NCBI RefSeq assembly: GCF_000798815.1
Contig: NZ_JTLD01000010.1
Coordinates: 1 to 49,993 of the forward strand
Reading direction: 5' to 3'
Source of the DNA: Alistipes sp. ZOR0009
Lineage (GTDB): Bacteria > Bacteroidota > Bacteroidia > Bacteroidales > ZOR0009
Length of the DNA stretch: 49,993 bases
A program made the position numbers and the translations under genes. Below, one piece after another: positions 15,207 to 23,121 of this stretch. Numbering within the stretch: the stretch's first letter is position 1; the number at the start of each line of letters is the position of its first letter. The notes under the pieces were generated by a model. It worked only from the letters and a program-made list of their open reading frames with translations. It searched no databases and was not told the origin of the DNA.

Positions 15207-16427
15207 ATGGATGCTTTAAATTTAACTTCATTATTTCCTGGTATTGGAACGTTTTTTTCCTCGCCATTCATCATAACCCTAGCCCGCTTTATTTTAATAG
15301 GGTTAGGAATAACCGTCATTTACCTTGGCCGAAAAAATGTGCTTGAACCCCTGGTTATGATACCGATGGGACTTGGAATGATAGCCATTAACACAGGCAT
15401 GCTATACATGCCCAATGGGCAAATCGGCAATCTTTTTCTCGACCCCATGCTTTCTGATACCGATCAGCTGATGAATGTCATGCAAATAGATTTTCTTCAG
15501 CCAATCTACACGCTTACATTCAGCAACGGTCTTATTGCCTGCTTCATATTTATGGGCATTGGAGCACTCCTTGATATCGGCTACCTCCTTCAACGCCCTT
15601 ACACCGCAATGTTTCTAGCTCTTTGCGGAGAGCTTGGCACATTCCTTACCGTCCCAATAGCAAGAGCAATGGGGCTTACCTTAAACGAGAGTGCCTCGAT
15701 AGCAATGGTTGGTGGAGCCGATGGGCCAATGGTACTATTCACATCCCTATCGCTAGCAAAGCATCTTTTTGTTCCCATAACGGTAGTTGCCTACCTATAC
15801 CTAGGCCTAACCTACGGAGGTTATCCCTACTTGGTAAAGCTGCTAATACCGCAGCGACTAAGGGCCATAAAAATGAAAAGGGAAACTAAGAAGGCTAAAA
15901 ACTACAGCGCAACCACCAAACTTTCGTTGGCGGTTGTCCTTTGCCTCATCCTTTGCCTACTCTTCCCTGTTGCAGCTCCTTTATTCTTTTCCCTCTTTAT
16001 GGGAATTGTAATTAGAGAGTCTGGACTAACGCACTTTCAGGAGTTTATTACCAACACGCTCCTTTACGGCTCTACCTTTCTATTAGGTATGCTGCTAGGA
16101 GTACTTTGCGATGCGAAGCTACTTACCGATCCAATCGTATTTAAGCTACTCATACTTGGTATCCTTGCGCTACTTATTTCGGGGATAGGCGGAATCATGG
16201 GTGGATACATCATGTACTTTATCAAAAAAGGAAACTTCAACCCTGTGATAGGGATTGCAGCAGTTAGCTGCGTACCAACAACTGCCAAAGTTGCCCAAAA
16301 GATCGTTTCTAAGGAAAATCCTTCGTCGATGATACTACCCGAAGCAATCGGGGCCAACATTTCGGGGGTGATTACGACAGCAATCATAGCCGGTCTCTAC
16401 ATCACCTTCTTCCCGCATTTAAAATAG
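15207..16427 (+). CDS. oadB: Na+-translocating decarboxylase, beta subunit (OadB/MmdB/GcdB family)
   Basis: This 406-residue membrane protein has about ten helices. Conserved blocks of the family are present: FMGIGALLDIGYLL (helix after residue 115), SIAMVGGADGPMVLFTS with the Na+/H+-binding Asp at D172, and EAIGANISGVITTAIIAG near 379-396. The beta subunit pumps Na+ out of the cell as a biotin-bound carboxyl group is decarboxylated. The biotin-carrier and carboxyltransferase subunits are not in the window, so whether the complex acts on oxaloacetate, methylmalonyl-CoA or glutaconyl-CoA cannot be said. A strong terminator follows. The gene lies directly before the nuo operon but should be transcribed separately. 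Confidence 0.9.
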   Translation: MDALNLTSLFPGIGTFFSSPFIITLARFILIGLGITVIYLGRKNVLEPLVMIPMGLGMIAINTGMLYMPNGQIGNLFLDPMLSDTDQLMNVMQIDFLQPIYTLTFSNGLIACFIFMGIGALLDIGYLLQRPYTAMFLALCGELGTFLTVPIARAMGLTLNESASIAMVGGADGPMVLFTSLSLAKHLFVPITVVAYLYLGLTYGGYPYLVKLLIPQRLRAIKMKRETKKAKNYSATTKLSLAVVLCLILCLLFPVAAPLFFSLFMGIVIRESGLTHFQEFITNTLLYGSTFLLGMLLGVLCDAKLLTDPIVFKLLILGILALLISGIGGIMGGYIMYFIKKGNFNPVIGIAAVSCVPTTAKVAQKIVSKENPSSMILPEAIGANISGVITTAIIAGLYITFFPHLK

Positions 16428-16454
16428 TCACATTTATAAGGAATAAACGAAACT

Positions 16455-16505
16455 CCCGGTCGAATATAGCAGCGCTGCTACGCTTCGATCGGGTTATTTT
16501 TTTAA
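16455..16505 (+). terminator. Intrinsic terminator after oadB
   Basis: CCCGGTCGAA pairs with TTCGATCGGG. The loop itself holds the perfect palindrome TAGCAGCGCTGCTA, so the stem can extend. A T run follows. It separates oadB from the nuo operon. Confidence 0.85.
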
Positions 16506-16783
16506 TTATACGCCATACTATTCGTTTCTGTTGAACATTTTCCCTCCAACTGCTGTTAAAGAGCCGAGTCTAAAAAGCCAGCTTGTTTGCAGACAAGCAG
16601 AAATCTTACGCTCCTGCACTGTTATCTGGTTAACATTAAAACTTGTTAAACTTTTAACAGCAGAAGTACAAAAAGAGCTCGTAGAGCTTTTAAGTGAAAA
16701 AAATTATTCATCTTTAGACTCAATAATAAAGTATATATAAGCCCGTCCAGATTTTATTGAAACAAATTAAACTCTATCAATAG
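16506..16783. promoter_or_regulatory. Upstream region of the nuo operon
   Basis: About 280 bp expected to hold the nuo promoter, but no clear TTG/TAnnTTTG pair is seen. It holds a short GCTTGT/ACAAGC hairpin (16580-16597) and a cluster of TTAAC/GTTAA-type repeats (16620-16662) that could be operator sites. A 69-residue open frame with a TTG start is not convincing, although its last 30 residues look somewhat protein-like. Confidence 0.4.
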
Positions 16784-17200
16784 ATGGAACAGGCTGTCGT
16801 ACATACACCTCACGACTACCTTCCGGTGGTCATTCAAGCGGTTGTTGCGCTTGGATTCGTTTTAACAACTCTTTTTGTAACCCACTACTTAGGGCCTCGC
16901 CGAAAAACCGAACGCAAGCTCAACAACTTTGAGTGCGGTATCGATCAGGTTGGCAACGCCCGCAACCGCTACTCGGTTAAGTACTTCTTGGTGGCAATAC
17001 TATTCGTGCTATTCGATGTAGAAGTGATCTTTATGTACCCTTGGGCCGTTAACTTCAGGGAGCTAGGTGCCTACGGACTATGGGAGATGGTCACCTTCAT
17101 CATCATTTTCCTAGCCGGCTTTTACTACGTGCTGCTCCGTGGAGCCTTCAGCTGGGATAAGGATGCCAATCCCGATCAACCTGCAACAATTAAAGAATAA
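16784..17200 (+). CDS. nuoA: NADH-quinone oxidoreductase subunit A
   Basis: This 138-residue protein has three membrane helices (about 15-38, 62-85, 95-118). Family marks are the NNFECGIDQVGNARNRYSVK loop and the FLVAILFVLFDVEVIFMYPW stretch with acidic residues inside helix 2. It is a small membrane-arm subunit that sits at the junction with the peripheral arm near the quinone site. It is the first gene of a complete nuoA-N set in canonical order, and the next gene starts 6 bp downstream. Confidence 0.97.
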   Translation: MEQAVVHTPHDYLPVVIQAVVALGFVLTTLFVTHYLGPRRKTERKLNNFECGIDQVGNARNRYSVKYFLVAILFVLFDVEVIFMYPWAVNFRELGAYGLWEMVTFIIIFLAGFYYVLLRGAFSWDKDANPDQPATIKE

Positions 17201-17206
17201 AATACC

Positions 17207-17770
17207 ATGTCAGAGAAAGACAACAAGTCGCCGCTTTATACCCTCGACACCAGCGAGGATATAACTGGTAGAGGCTTTATGACCACCCGACTAGATCAGC
17301 TGGTTGGGCTAGCTCGTAAAAATTCGCTTTGGCCTCTTCCCTTTGCCACCTCGTGCTGCGGCATCGAATTTATGTCGACGATGGCGGCACATTACGACCT
17401 TGCCCGCTTTGGGATGGAGCGCCTGAGCTTTTCGCCGCGCCAAAGCGACATGCTAATGGTAATGGGAACCATCGCCAAAAAGATGGGCCCAGTGCTACAA
17501 GAGGTATACTCGCAGATGGCCGAACCCAGATGGGTCCTAGCCGTTGGCGCCTGCGCCTCTAGCGGTGGAATATTTGACACCTACAGCGTGCTTCAGGGGA
17601 TAGATAAGGTTATTCCGGTAGACGTTTACGTGCCCGGATGCCCTCCTCGCCCAGAGCAAATTATCGATGGGGTGATGAAAATACAGGAGCTGGCGCACAA
17701 GCACGAGCCTCTTCGCCGCCGAAATCTTCCCGAATACCAAGAGCTGCTGGCTAAATACGGAATAGAATAA
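17207..17770 (+). CDS. nuoB: NADH-quinone oxidoreductase subunit B
   Basis: This 187-residue protein carries the four Cys that hold the terminal 4Fe-4S cluster N2: the unusual adjacent pair C50-C51 in [13 protein letters not shown]116 in VGACASSGG and C145 in PGCPPRPEQ. It hands electrons to quinone at the interface with NuoD. Its stop codon overlaps the nuoC ATG by 1 bp (TAATG), so the two are translationally coupled. Confidence 0.98.
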   Translation: MSEKDNKSPLYTLDTSEDITGRGFMTTRLDQLVGLARKNSLWPLPFATSCCGIEFMSTMAAHYDLARFGMERLSFSPRQSDMLMVMGTIAKKMGPVLQEVYSQMAEPRWVLAVGACASSGGIFDTYSVLQGIDKVIPVDVYVPGCPPRPEQIIDGVMKIQELAHKHEPLRRRNLPEYQELLAKYGIE

Positions 17771-18276
17771 TGTACACAGTAGATAAAAACCTTCTGAATA
17801 CGGTTAACGACAACCTTACAAAGGCGTTTGGGGAAGCAGCCATCTCGATGGAAATTGTAGGCGACATGCCCCAGCTTGTTATTGCCAAAAGTAAAATTGC
17901 CGATGTCTTATCCTTCCTAAAAGATAGAGAAGGATTTTGCTTTTTAACCGACCTGTGCGGCGTGCACTACCCCAACCAGGAGCAGTCGTTTGCCGTTGTA
18001 TACCATCTGCACAACTTCGCAAAAAACCTGCGCATCCGCCTTAAGGTGTTTGCCAGCGATGCCGATATCGAAGTTCCATCGGCTACCTCCGTGTTTAGCG
18101 CCGCCAACTGGATGGAGCGCGAAACCTTCGACTTTTACGGCATCCGATTCGTGGGCCATCCCAACCTTACCCGGATACTAAATATGGAGGATATGGACTA
18201 CCACCCCATGCGCAAGGAGTACCCGCTAGAGGACGACACCCGCACCGATAAGGATGACGCCATGTTTGGCCGCTAG
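17770..18276 (+). CDS. nuoC: NADH-quinone oxidoreductase subunit C
   Basis: This 168-residue protein of the 30-kDa subunit family has the signature WMERETFDFYGIRFVGHPNL near residues 115-135 and YHPMRKEYPLED near the end. It stabilises the quinone-reducing module next to NuoB and NuoD. It is a separate gene from nuoD, not fused as in E. coli. It overlaps nuoB by 1 bp and is followed by nuoD after 27 bp. Confidence 0.97.
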   Translation: MYTVDKNLLNTVNDNLTKAFGEAAISMEIVGDMPQLVIAKSKIADVLSFLKDREGFCFLTDLCGVHYPNQEQSFAVVYHLHNFAKNLRIRLKVFASDADIEVPSATSVFSAANWMERETFDFYGIRFVGHPNLTRILNMEDMDYHPMRKEYPLEDDTRTDKDDAMFGR

Positions 18277-18303
18277 CCATCAACCACTAAGAAAGGAGCA
18301 AAG

Positions 18304-19536
18304 ATGAAACAAGATACACACAGCAACCCGCTGCTGGACGACAAGGTGCAGGCCGAACAGCACGACTTCAATACGCTGAACCTAGGCCCCACCCACCCCG
18401 CCACGCACGGCATCTTCCAAAACGTGCTTACCATGGATGGCGAGTACATTGTGGACGCTAAGCAAACCGTTGGCTACATCCATCGTGCCTTCGAAAAGAT
18501 TGCCGAGCGACGTACCTTCTACCAGATAACCCCGCTCACCGACCGCCTCAACTACTGCTCGGCCCCCATCAACAACATGGGCTGGCACATGACCGTTGAG
18601 AAGCTGCTGGGCATTGAGCTTCCTAAAAGAATAGAGTACCTCCGCGTCATCATCATGGAGATATCGCGCATTGCCGACCACCTGGTGTGCAACTCGGTTA
18701 TCGGCGTAGATACCGGCGCCCTTACCCCCTTTACCTACATCTACCAAGCTCGCGAGTGGGCCTACGAGGTGTTTGAGGAGATTGGCGGCGCCCGTATGAC
18801 CACCCACCTCGGCCGTATTGGCGGATTTGAGCGCAACTTTAGCGACCGCGCTTGGGCAAAGATCAGCTTCTTTATGGAAAACTTTCCGCCCATGCTCAAA
18901 GAGTTCGAAAAGCTGCTGATGCGCAACCGCATCTTTATGGATAGAACCATTGGCACTGGCGCCATAACCGCCGAACGCGCCATCAGCTACGGCTTCACGG
19001 GACCAAACCTACGAGCCACAGGCGTTGACTACGACGTCCGCGTGATGAATCCCTACTCCTCGTACCAAGATTTCGACTTCGTGGTACCGGTAGGACAGTC
19101 GGGAGACACCTACGACCGCTTTATGGTGCGCGAGGAGGAGATGTGGCAAAGCCTAAGCATCATTCGGCAGGCCATCGATAAGCTCAACGCCATGAGCGAC
19201 AAGGAAACCTTCCGCGTGGATGTACCCCAGTTTGTGATGCCTCCCAAAGAGAAGGTGTACAACAACATGGAGGCGCTGATTTACCACTTTAAAAACGTGA
19301 TGGGCGAAATACAGGTACCCACCACCGAAATCTACCATTCGGTAGAGGGTGGCAACGGCGAGCTGGGCTTCTACCTCATCGCCGACGGTACGCGCACCCC
19401 CTACCGGCTACACTTCCGCCGCCCCTGCTTCATCTACTACCAGGCATACCCTGAGATGGTTAAGGGAGGATTGCTATCGGATGCCATCATTACGATGAGC
19501 AGCATGAACGTAATTGCCGGCGAGCTGGACGCCTAG
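18304..19536 (+). CDS. nuoD: NADH-quinone oxidoreductase subunit D
   Basis: This 410-residue protein of the 49-kDa subunit family resembles the large subunit of NiFe hydrogenases. It has NLGPTHPATHGIFQ near residue 26 with the His residues that line the quinone site, GYIHRAFEKIAE near 57, HLGRIGGFERNF near 165, and a C-terminal LLSDAIITMSSMNVI segment before the terminal GELDA. It ends 786 bp before nuoE, an unusually large gap in this otherwise dense operon, and the gap is filled by a tandem repeat. Confidence 0.97.
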   Translation: MKQDTHSNPLLDDKVQAEQHDFNTLNLGPTHPATHGIFQNVLTMDGEYIVDAKQTVGYIHRAFEKIAERRTFYQITPLTDRLNYCSAPINNMGWHMTVEKLLGIELPKRIEYLRVIIMEISRIADHLVCNSVIGVDTGALTPFTYIYQAREWAYEVFEEIGGARMTTHLGRIGGFERNFSDRAWAKISFFMENFPPMLKEFEKLLMRNRIFMDRTIGTGAITAERAISYGFTGPNLRATGVDYDVRVMNPYSSYQDFDFVVPVGQSGDTYDRFMVREEEMWQSLSIIRQAIDKLNAMSDKETFRVDVPQFVMPPKEKVYNNMEALIYHFKNVMGEIQVPTTEIYHSVEGGNGELGFYLIADGTRTPYRLHFRRPCFIYYQAYPEMVKGGLLSDAIITMSSMNVIAGELDA

Positions 19537-19638
19537 CCCTCGAGGCGCCGCTCCAGCCAACCCAAGCCGTTAGGCCTGCCAAGCAAGCTCCCTACGCAGA
19601 TTCCTTGCTCGGCCACCGCCAAAGGCAACCCCCAAGCA

Positions 19639-20268
19639 ATGCACCCCAAGGCCTCTGCAACGAGCCTCGGCCGCAAAACAAGAGGAGCCAGCGCTCGCGA
19701 AACCAACGTTAAAGCAAATGCCCCGCATGCTAAAATGAAAACGATGGACGCTAAAACAGATAAGATGCCCGCTAAGGCAGGCGCAATGGCTTCGAAAGCA
19801 AAACCGGAGCGCCCCAAAGCCAGCGCGATTCCTTCTGAAACGACCGCGATGGCCGCTAAACCAAAAATGGTGGACGCTAAAGTAAGCGGGATCATAGCTA
19901 AAGCTAATACGGTGGACGCTAAAGCTAATGGGGTCACAACAAAAGCTAATGGGGCGAGTGCTAAAGCTAATGGGATTGCCACTAAAACAAATGGGGTGGC
20001 TGCTAAAGCGAATGGGATCGGAACGAAAGCTAATGCGGTGGGTGCTAAAACGAATGGGATGCCCGCTAAAACGAATGCGGTGAATGCCAAAGTAAACGGG
20101 ATGAGCGCCAAAACAAGCGCGGTGGGCGCTAGCGCAGGCATAGCCAAGGCTAAAGCCGGAGCGGTATCCCCCAGCCCAAAAGCGGAGCGCCCTGCACCTG
20201 GCGTAGCAGCACGGCGCAGCGGAGCAATCAGCCGCAGCAGCAGCGCGCCGCCATCGGTTGGCAGGTAG
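19639..20268 (+). CDS. Lys/Ala/Asn heptad-repeat ORF encoded by 21-bp minisatellite
   Basis: This 209-residue open frame starts with ATG and lies inside the nuo operon between nuoD and nuoE on the same strand. Residues 29-168 are twenty copies of a 7-residue unit of the form V/M/I-x-A-K-x-N-G, each encoded by 21 bp. It has no hydrophobic core, signal peptide or known domain, and the composition is strongly basic. The N-terminal part (MHPKASATSLGRKT) and the C-terminal part (Arg/Ser/Pro-rich) are also low complexity. Because the repeat unit is a multiple of 3 and lacks stop codons, minus-strand frames are open as well, so openness alone is weak evidence of coding. It is either an expressed disordered basic protein or a non-coding array that happens to be open. 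Confidence 0.35.
   Translation: MHPKASATSLGRKTRGASARETNVKANAPHAKMKTMDAKTDKMPAKAGAMASKAKPERPKASAIPSETTAMAAKPKMVDAKVSGIIAKANTVDAKANGVTTKANGASAKANGIATKTNGVAAKANGIGTKANAVGAKTNGMPAKTNAVNAKVNGMSAKTSAVGASAGIAKAKAGAVSPSPKAERPAPGVAARRSGAISRSSSAPPSVGR
19723..20142. repeat. 21-bp tandem array, 20 units, within nuo operon
   Basis: Twenty consecutive 21-bp units with no indels (420 bp). The clearest part is 19870-20142. A typical unit is GTGGACGCTAAAGCTAATGGG split as GTGGACGCT-AAA-GCTAATGGG. The central AAA is almost invariant. In the clear part, units beginning with G (GTG or GCG) alternate with units beginning with AT, giving a 42-bp higher-order period. The array does not disrupt the downstream gene, which has its own ATG at 20323. 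Confidence 0.92.
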
Positions 20269-20322
20269 AGCAGGCATCGTAAGCCGGAAGTATAGAACGA
20301 AATAAAGATAAAACAGACAAAA

Positions 20323-20853
20323 ATGAGCGATATACAACAACCAAGGTTCTCGGCAGAGTCGTTGGAGCTGGTCGAGAAAATCAAAAAGCGCTACCCCGAG
20401 GGCAAGCAGCGCTCGGCGCTTCTGCCCGTGCTGCATATAGCCCAAGCCGAGTTTGGGGGCTGGCTCAGCGCCGAGGTAATGGACTACGTAGCCTCTCTGC
20501 TCGACCTTAAGCCAATAGAGGTGTATGAGGTAGCCACCTTTTACACCATGTACAACCTCGAACCGGTGGGCAACTGCGTCATCGAGGTGTGCCAAACGGG
20601 TCCCTGCCAGCTCAAAGGAGCCGGGGAGATCATCCGACACTTCGAAAGCAAGCTCGGAATAAAAGTGGGCGAAACCACCCCCGACGGGAAGTTTACCCTA
20701 CGCGGCGTGGAGTGCCTTGCCGCCTGCGGGACGGCCCCCGTTATGAAAGTGGGCTGGACCTACCACGAAAACTTATCGACCGAAAAGGTTGACGAGTTCC
20801 TCGCCGAGCAGCTGCAATCGGGCCAATCATCGCATGTTAATCCATATCAATAA
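20323..20853 (+). CDS. nuoE: NADH-quinone oxidoreductase subunit E
   Basis: This 176-residue protein of the 24-kDa thioredoxin-like family carries the 2Fe-2S cluster N1a. The ligands are C90 and C95 (EVCQTGPC) and C131 and C135 (ECLAACG). It forms the NADH-dehydrogenase module with NuoF. It is the first gene after the repeat array and is followed by nuoF after 7 bp. The preceding 50 bp is A-rich, as often seen before Bacteroidota start codons. Confidence 0.97.
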   Translation: MSDIQQPRFSAESLELVEKIKKRYPEGKQRSALLPVLHIAQAEFGGWLSAEVMDYVASLLDLKPIEVYEVATFYTMYNLEPVGNCVIEVCQTGPCQLKGAGEIIRHFESKLGIKVGETTPDGKFTLRGVECLAACGTAPVMKVGWTYHENLSTEKVDEFLAEQLQSGQSSHVNPYQ

Positions 20854-20860
20854 AGGGAAC

Positions 20861-22168
20861 ATGGTAAAAATACTAACGGAGCATATCAGCAACCCCAACC
20901 TCCACCAGATAGACGAGTACATGCGCCTTGGCGGATACCGCTCGGTGGAGAAGGCGATTACCACCATGTCGCCCGACGAAGTGGTGGAGGAGGTTAAGAA
21001 ATCGGGCTTACGCGGACGTGGCGGCGCCGGATTCCCCACAGGAATGAAGTGGAGCTTCATCGACAAGAAGTCGGGCAACCCACGCTACCTGGTTTGCAAT
21101 GCCGACGAGGGCGAACCCGGAACCTTTAAGGACCGCTACCTGATGCAGCGGAACCCCCACGCGCTAATCGAGGGGATGATCGCATCGAGCTACGCGCTTG
21201 GCGCCAACACCGCCTACATCTACATCAGAGGAGAGCTCTACTACGTAATTCGAATCTTGGAGAAAGCCATAGAGGAGGCCTACGCCAAAGGCTTCTTGGG
21301 CAAGAATATAATGGGAAGGGGCTACGACCTCGACCTGTACTGCCAACCCGGAGGCGGTGCCTACATCTGCGGAGAAGAAACGGCGCTTATCGAAAGCCTT
21401 GAGGGCAAGCGCGGAAACCCGCGCCTTAAGCCGCCATTCCCTGCGGTATCGGGCCTGTACAGCTGCCCCACCGTTGTAAACAACGTGGAGACGCTGGCTT
21501 CGGTACCTTGGATTGTCAACCACGGCGGCGACGAGTACGCCAAGATAGGGGTGGGTCGCAGCACCGGAACTAAGCTGATTTCGGCCAGCGGGCACATCAA
21601 CAACCCCGGCGTTTACGAAATAGCCCTAGGATTGCCGGTCGAGGAGTTCATCTACTCCGACCAGTACTGCGGTGGCGTACTCCCTGGTCACGATATCAAG
21701 GCCGTCATTCCAGGCGGCTCGTCGGTGCCCATCCTCCCCAAGGAGCTCATGCTGAAAACGGCCAGCGGCGAACCCCGCCTGATGTCCTACGAATCGTTGG
21801 CCGAGGGAGGCTTCGAAACGGGGACGATGCTCGGATCGGGCGGCTTCATTGTAATGGACGAAACCTCGTGCATCGTGCGCAACACGCTCAACTTTGCCAG
21901 GTTCTACCACCACGAATCGTGCGGGCAATGCAGCCCATGCCGCGAGGGTACCAGCTGGCTCGAAAAAATACTGCACCGCCTCGAGTACGGAGGGGGAACA
22001 ATGAAGGATATCGACCTGCTCGTTAGCGTGGCTAAGAATATAGAAGGAAAGACTATATGCCCGCTTGGCGATGCCGCCGCGTGGCCCGTAGCCAGCGCCA
22101 TCCGCCACTTTAGGCACGAGTTTGAGGAGCACGTCCGTAACAACGGATGCACATTCCATAACCACTAG
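20861..22168 (+). CDS. nuoF: NADH-quinone oxidoreductase subunit F (NADH- and FMN-binding)
   Basis: Read from the ATG at 20861, this is a 435-residue protein. It has GRGGAGFPTGMKWSF (52-66) and NADEGEPGTFKDR (80-92) for FMN and NADH binding, CGEETALIESLEG (170-182), and the 4Fe-4S ligands of cluster N3 at C354, C357, C360 (ESCGQCSPCREG) and C400 (CPLGDAAAWP). It accepts hydride from NADH. The frame is open upstream to 20789 inside nuoE, but the ATG at 20861 follows AAAGGGA and begins at the expected place for the family (MVKILTEHIS). Confidence 0.97.
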   Translation: MVKILTEHISNPNLHQIDEYMRLGGYRSVEKAITTMSPDEVVEEVKKSGLRGRGGAGFPTGMKWSFIDKKSGNPRYLVCNADEGEPGTFKDRYLMQRNPHALIEGMIASSYALGANTAYIYIRGELYYVIRILEKAIEEAYAKGFLGKNIMGRGYDLDLYCQPGGGAYICGEETALIESLEGKRGNPRLKPPFPAVSGLYSCPTVVNNVETLASVPWIVNHGGDEYAKIGVGRSTGTKLISASGHINNPGVYEIALGLPVEEFIYSDQYCGGVLPGHDIKAVIPGGSSVPILPKELMLKTASGEPRLMSYESLAEGGFETGTMLGSGGFIVMDETSCIVRNTLNFARFYHHESCGQCSPCREGTSWLEKILHRLEYGGGTMKDIDLLVSVAKNIEGKTICPLGDAAAWPVASAIRHFRHEFEEHVRNNGCTFHNH

Positions 22169-22181
22169 AAGGTAGACGAAG

Positions 22182-23114
22182 ATGATAAAGCTAACCATAG
22201 ACAACATCGAGGTAGAGGTGGAGCCAGGAACAACCATCCTGAACGCTGCCCGCAAGATTGGGGGGAAGGTAGTACCTCCTGCGATGTGCTACAACTCAAA
22301 AATAAGCTGTACCGGAGGCAAATGCCGCGTGTGCCTCGTAAAGGTAACCAAGGGCAGCGCCGCCGATCCGCGCCCCATGCCAAAGCTGGTAGCCTCGTGC
22401 TCCACCGCGGCGCAAGACGGGATGGTGGTGGAGAACATCACCTCGCCCGAGGTGGTGGAAGCCCGTAAAGGGATCGTGGAATTTCTGCTGCTAAACCACC
22501 CGCTCGACTGTCCGATATGCGACCAAGCCGGCGAGTGCGACCTGCAGGATTTGGCGATGGGCTACGGATCGGCCGAGACTCGTACCGAGGAGACCCGCAA
22601 CACCCACCACGAAACCGACCTCGGCCCCTACATCAAGCTTAACAAGAACCGCTGCATCCTGTGCTACCGCTGCGTACATTTGGCCAACCAAATTACCGAT
22701 CAGCGCAGCCATGGCGTGCTCTTCCGCGGCGACCATGCAGAAATATCGACCTACGTAAACATGGCGCTGGATAACGAATTTATTGGGAACATCATCGATG
22801 TGTGCCCGGTAGGTGCGCTTACCGACAAAACCTTCCGCTTTAAAAGCCGCGTGTGGTTTACCAAGCCATACGACGCACACCGCGCCTGCCCTACCTGCTC
22901 GGGAAAGGTAGTGCTGTGGATGAAAGGCCAGGAGGTGCTTCGCGTCAGCGCTCCGAAGGATCAGTTCGGCGAAACGGAGCACTTCATCTGCAACGAATGC
23001 CGATTCGAAAAGAAGGATGTGGCCGACTGGACCATAGAAGGACCTCGAAACGTAGAGCGCTCTTCCGTAATATCCACAAACCTGTACGTAAACATCGACA
23101 AACTGAAAAAATAG
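22182..23114 (+). CDS. nuoG: NADH-quinone oxidoreductase subunit G, short form
   Basis: This 310-residue protein is much shorter than the 700-900 residues of most NuoG because the C-terminal molybdopterin-oxidoreductase-like domain is absent. It has the 2Fe-2S ligands C36, C48, C51 and C73, the His-Cys3 site H106, C110, C113 and C119 (HPLDCPICDQAGEC), and a 4Fe-4S site with C158, C161, C164 and C208. A last set of four Cys, C236/C239 (CPTC) and C270/C273 (CNEC), lies where cluster N7 occurs in some NuoG, but with different spacing. Short NuoG is, as I recall, normal for Bacteroidota. It fits the position and gap sizes of the operon, so it is not a broken gene. Confidence 0.93.
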   Translation: MIKLTIDNIEVEVEPGTTILNAARKIGGKVVPPAMCYNSKISCTGGKCRVCLVKVTKGSAADPRPMPKLVASCSTAAQDGMVVENITSPEVVEARKGIVEFLLLNHPLDCPICDQAGECDLQDLAMGYGSAETRTEETRNTHHETDLGPYIKLNKNRCILCYRCVHLANQITDQRSHGVLFRGDHAEISTYVNMALDNEFIGNIIDVCPVGALTDKTFRFKSRVWFTKPYDAHRACPTCSGKVVLWMKGQEVLRVSAPKDQFGETEHFICNECRFEKKDVADWTIEGPRNVERSSVISTNLYVNIDKLKK

Positions 23115-23121
23115 AGCTGCG

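Noticed and set aside
16531-16740. 69-residue plus-strand frame with a TTG start upstream of nuoA
   Set aside because: Rare start codon, unlikely N-terminal half and no family match. The last 30 residues look somewhat protein-like, so it may be a remnant, but support is too weak to list as a gene.
19533-20640. Long minus-strand frames of 283 and 356 residues across the nuoD-nuoE gap
   Set aside because: They are produced by the stop-free 21-bp array and run antisense into nuoE. The proteins are hydrophobic or aromatic mirror images of the repeat and have no domain.
22182-23114. nuoG as a truncated pseudogene
   Set aside because: All expected N-terminal iron-sulfur motifs are intact, spacing to neighbours is tight, and short NuoG is usual in this phylum as far as I know.
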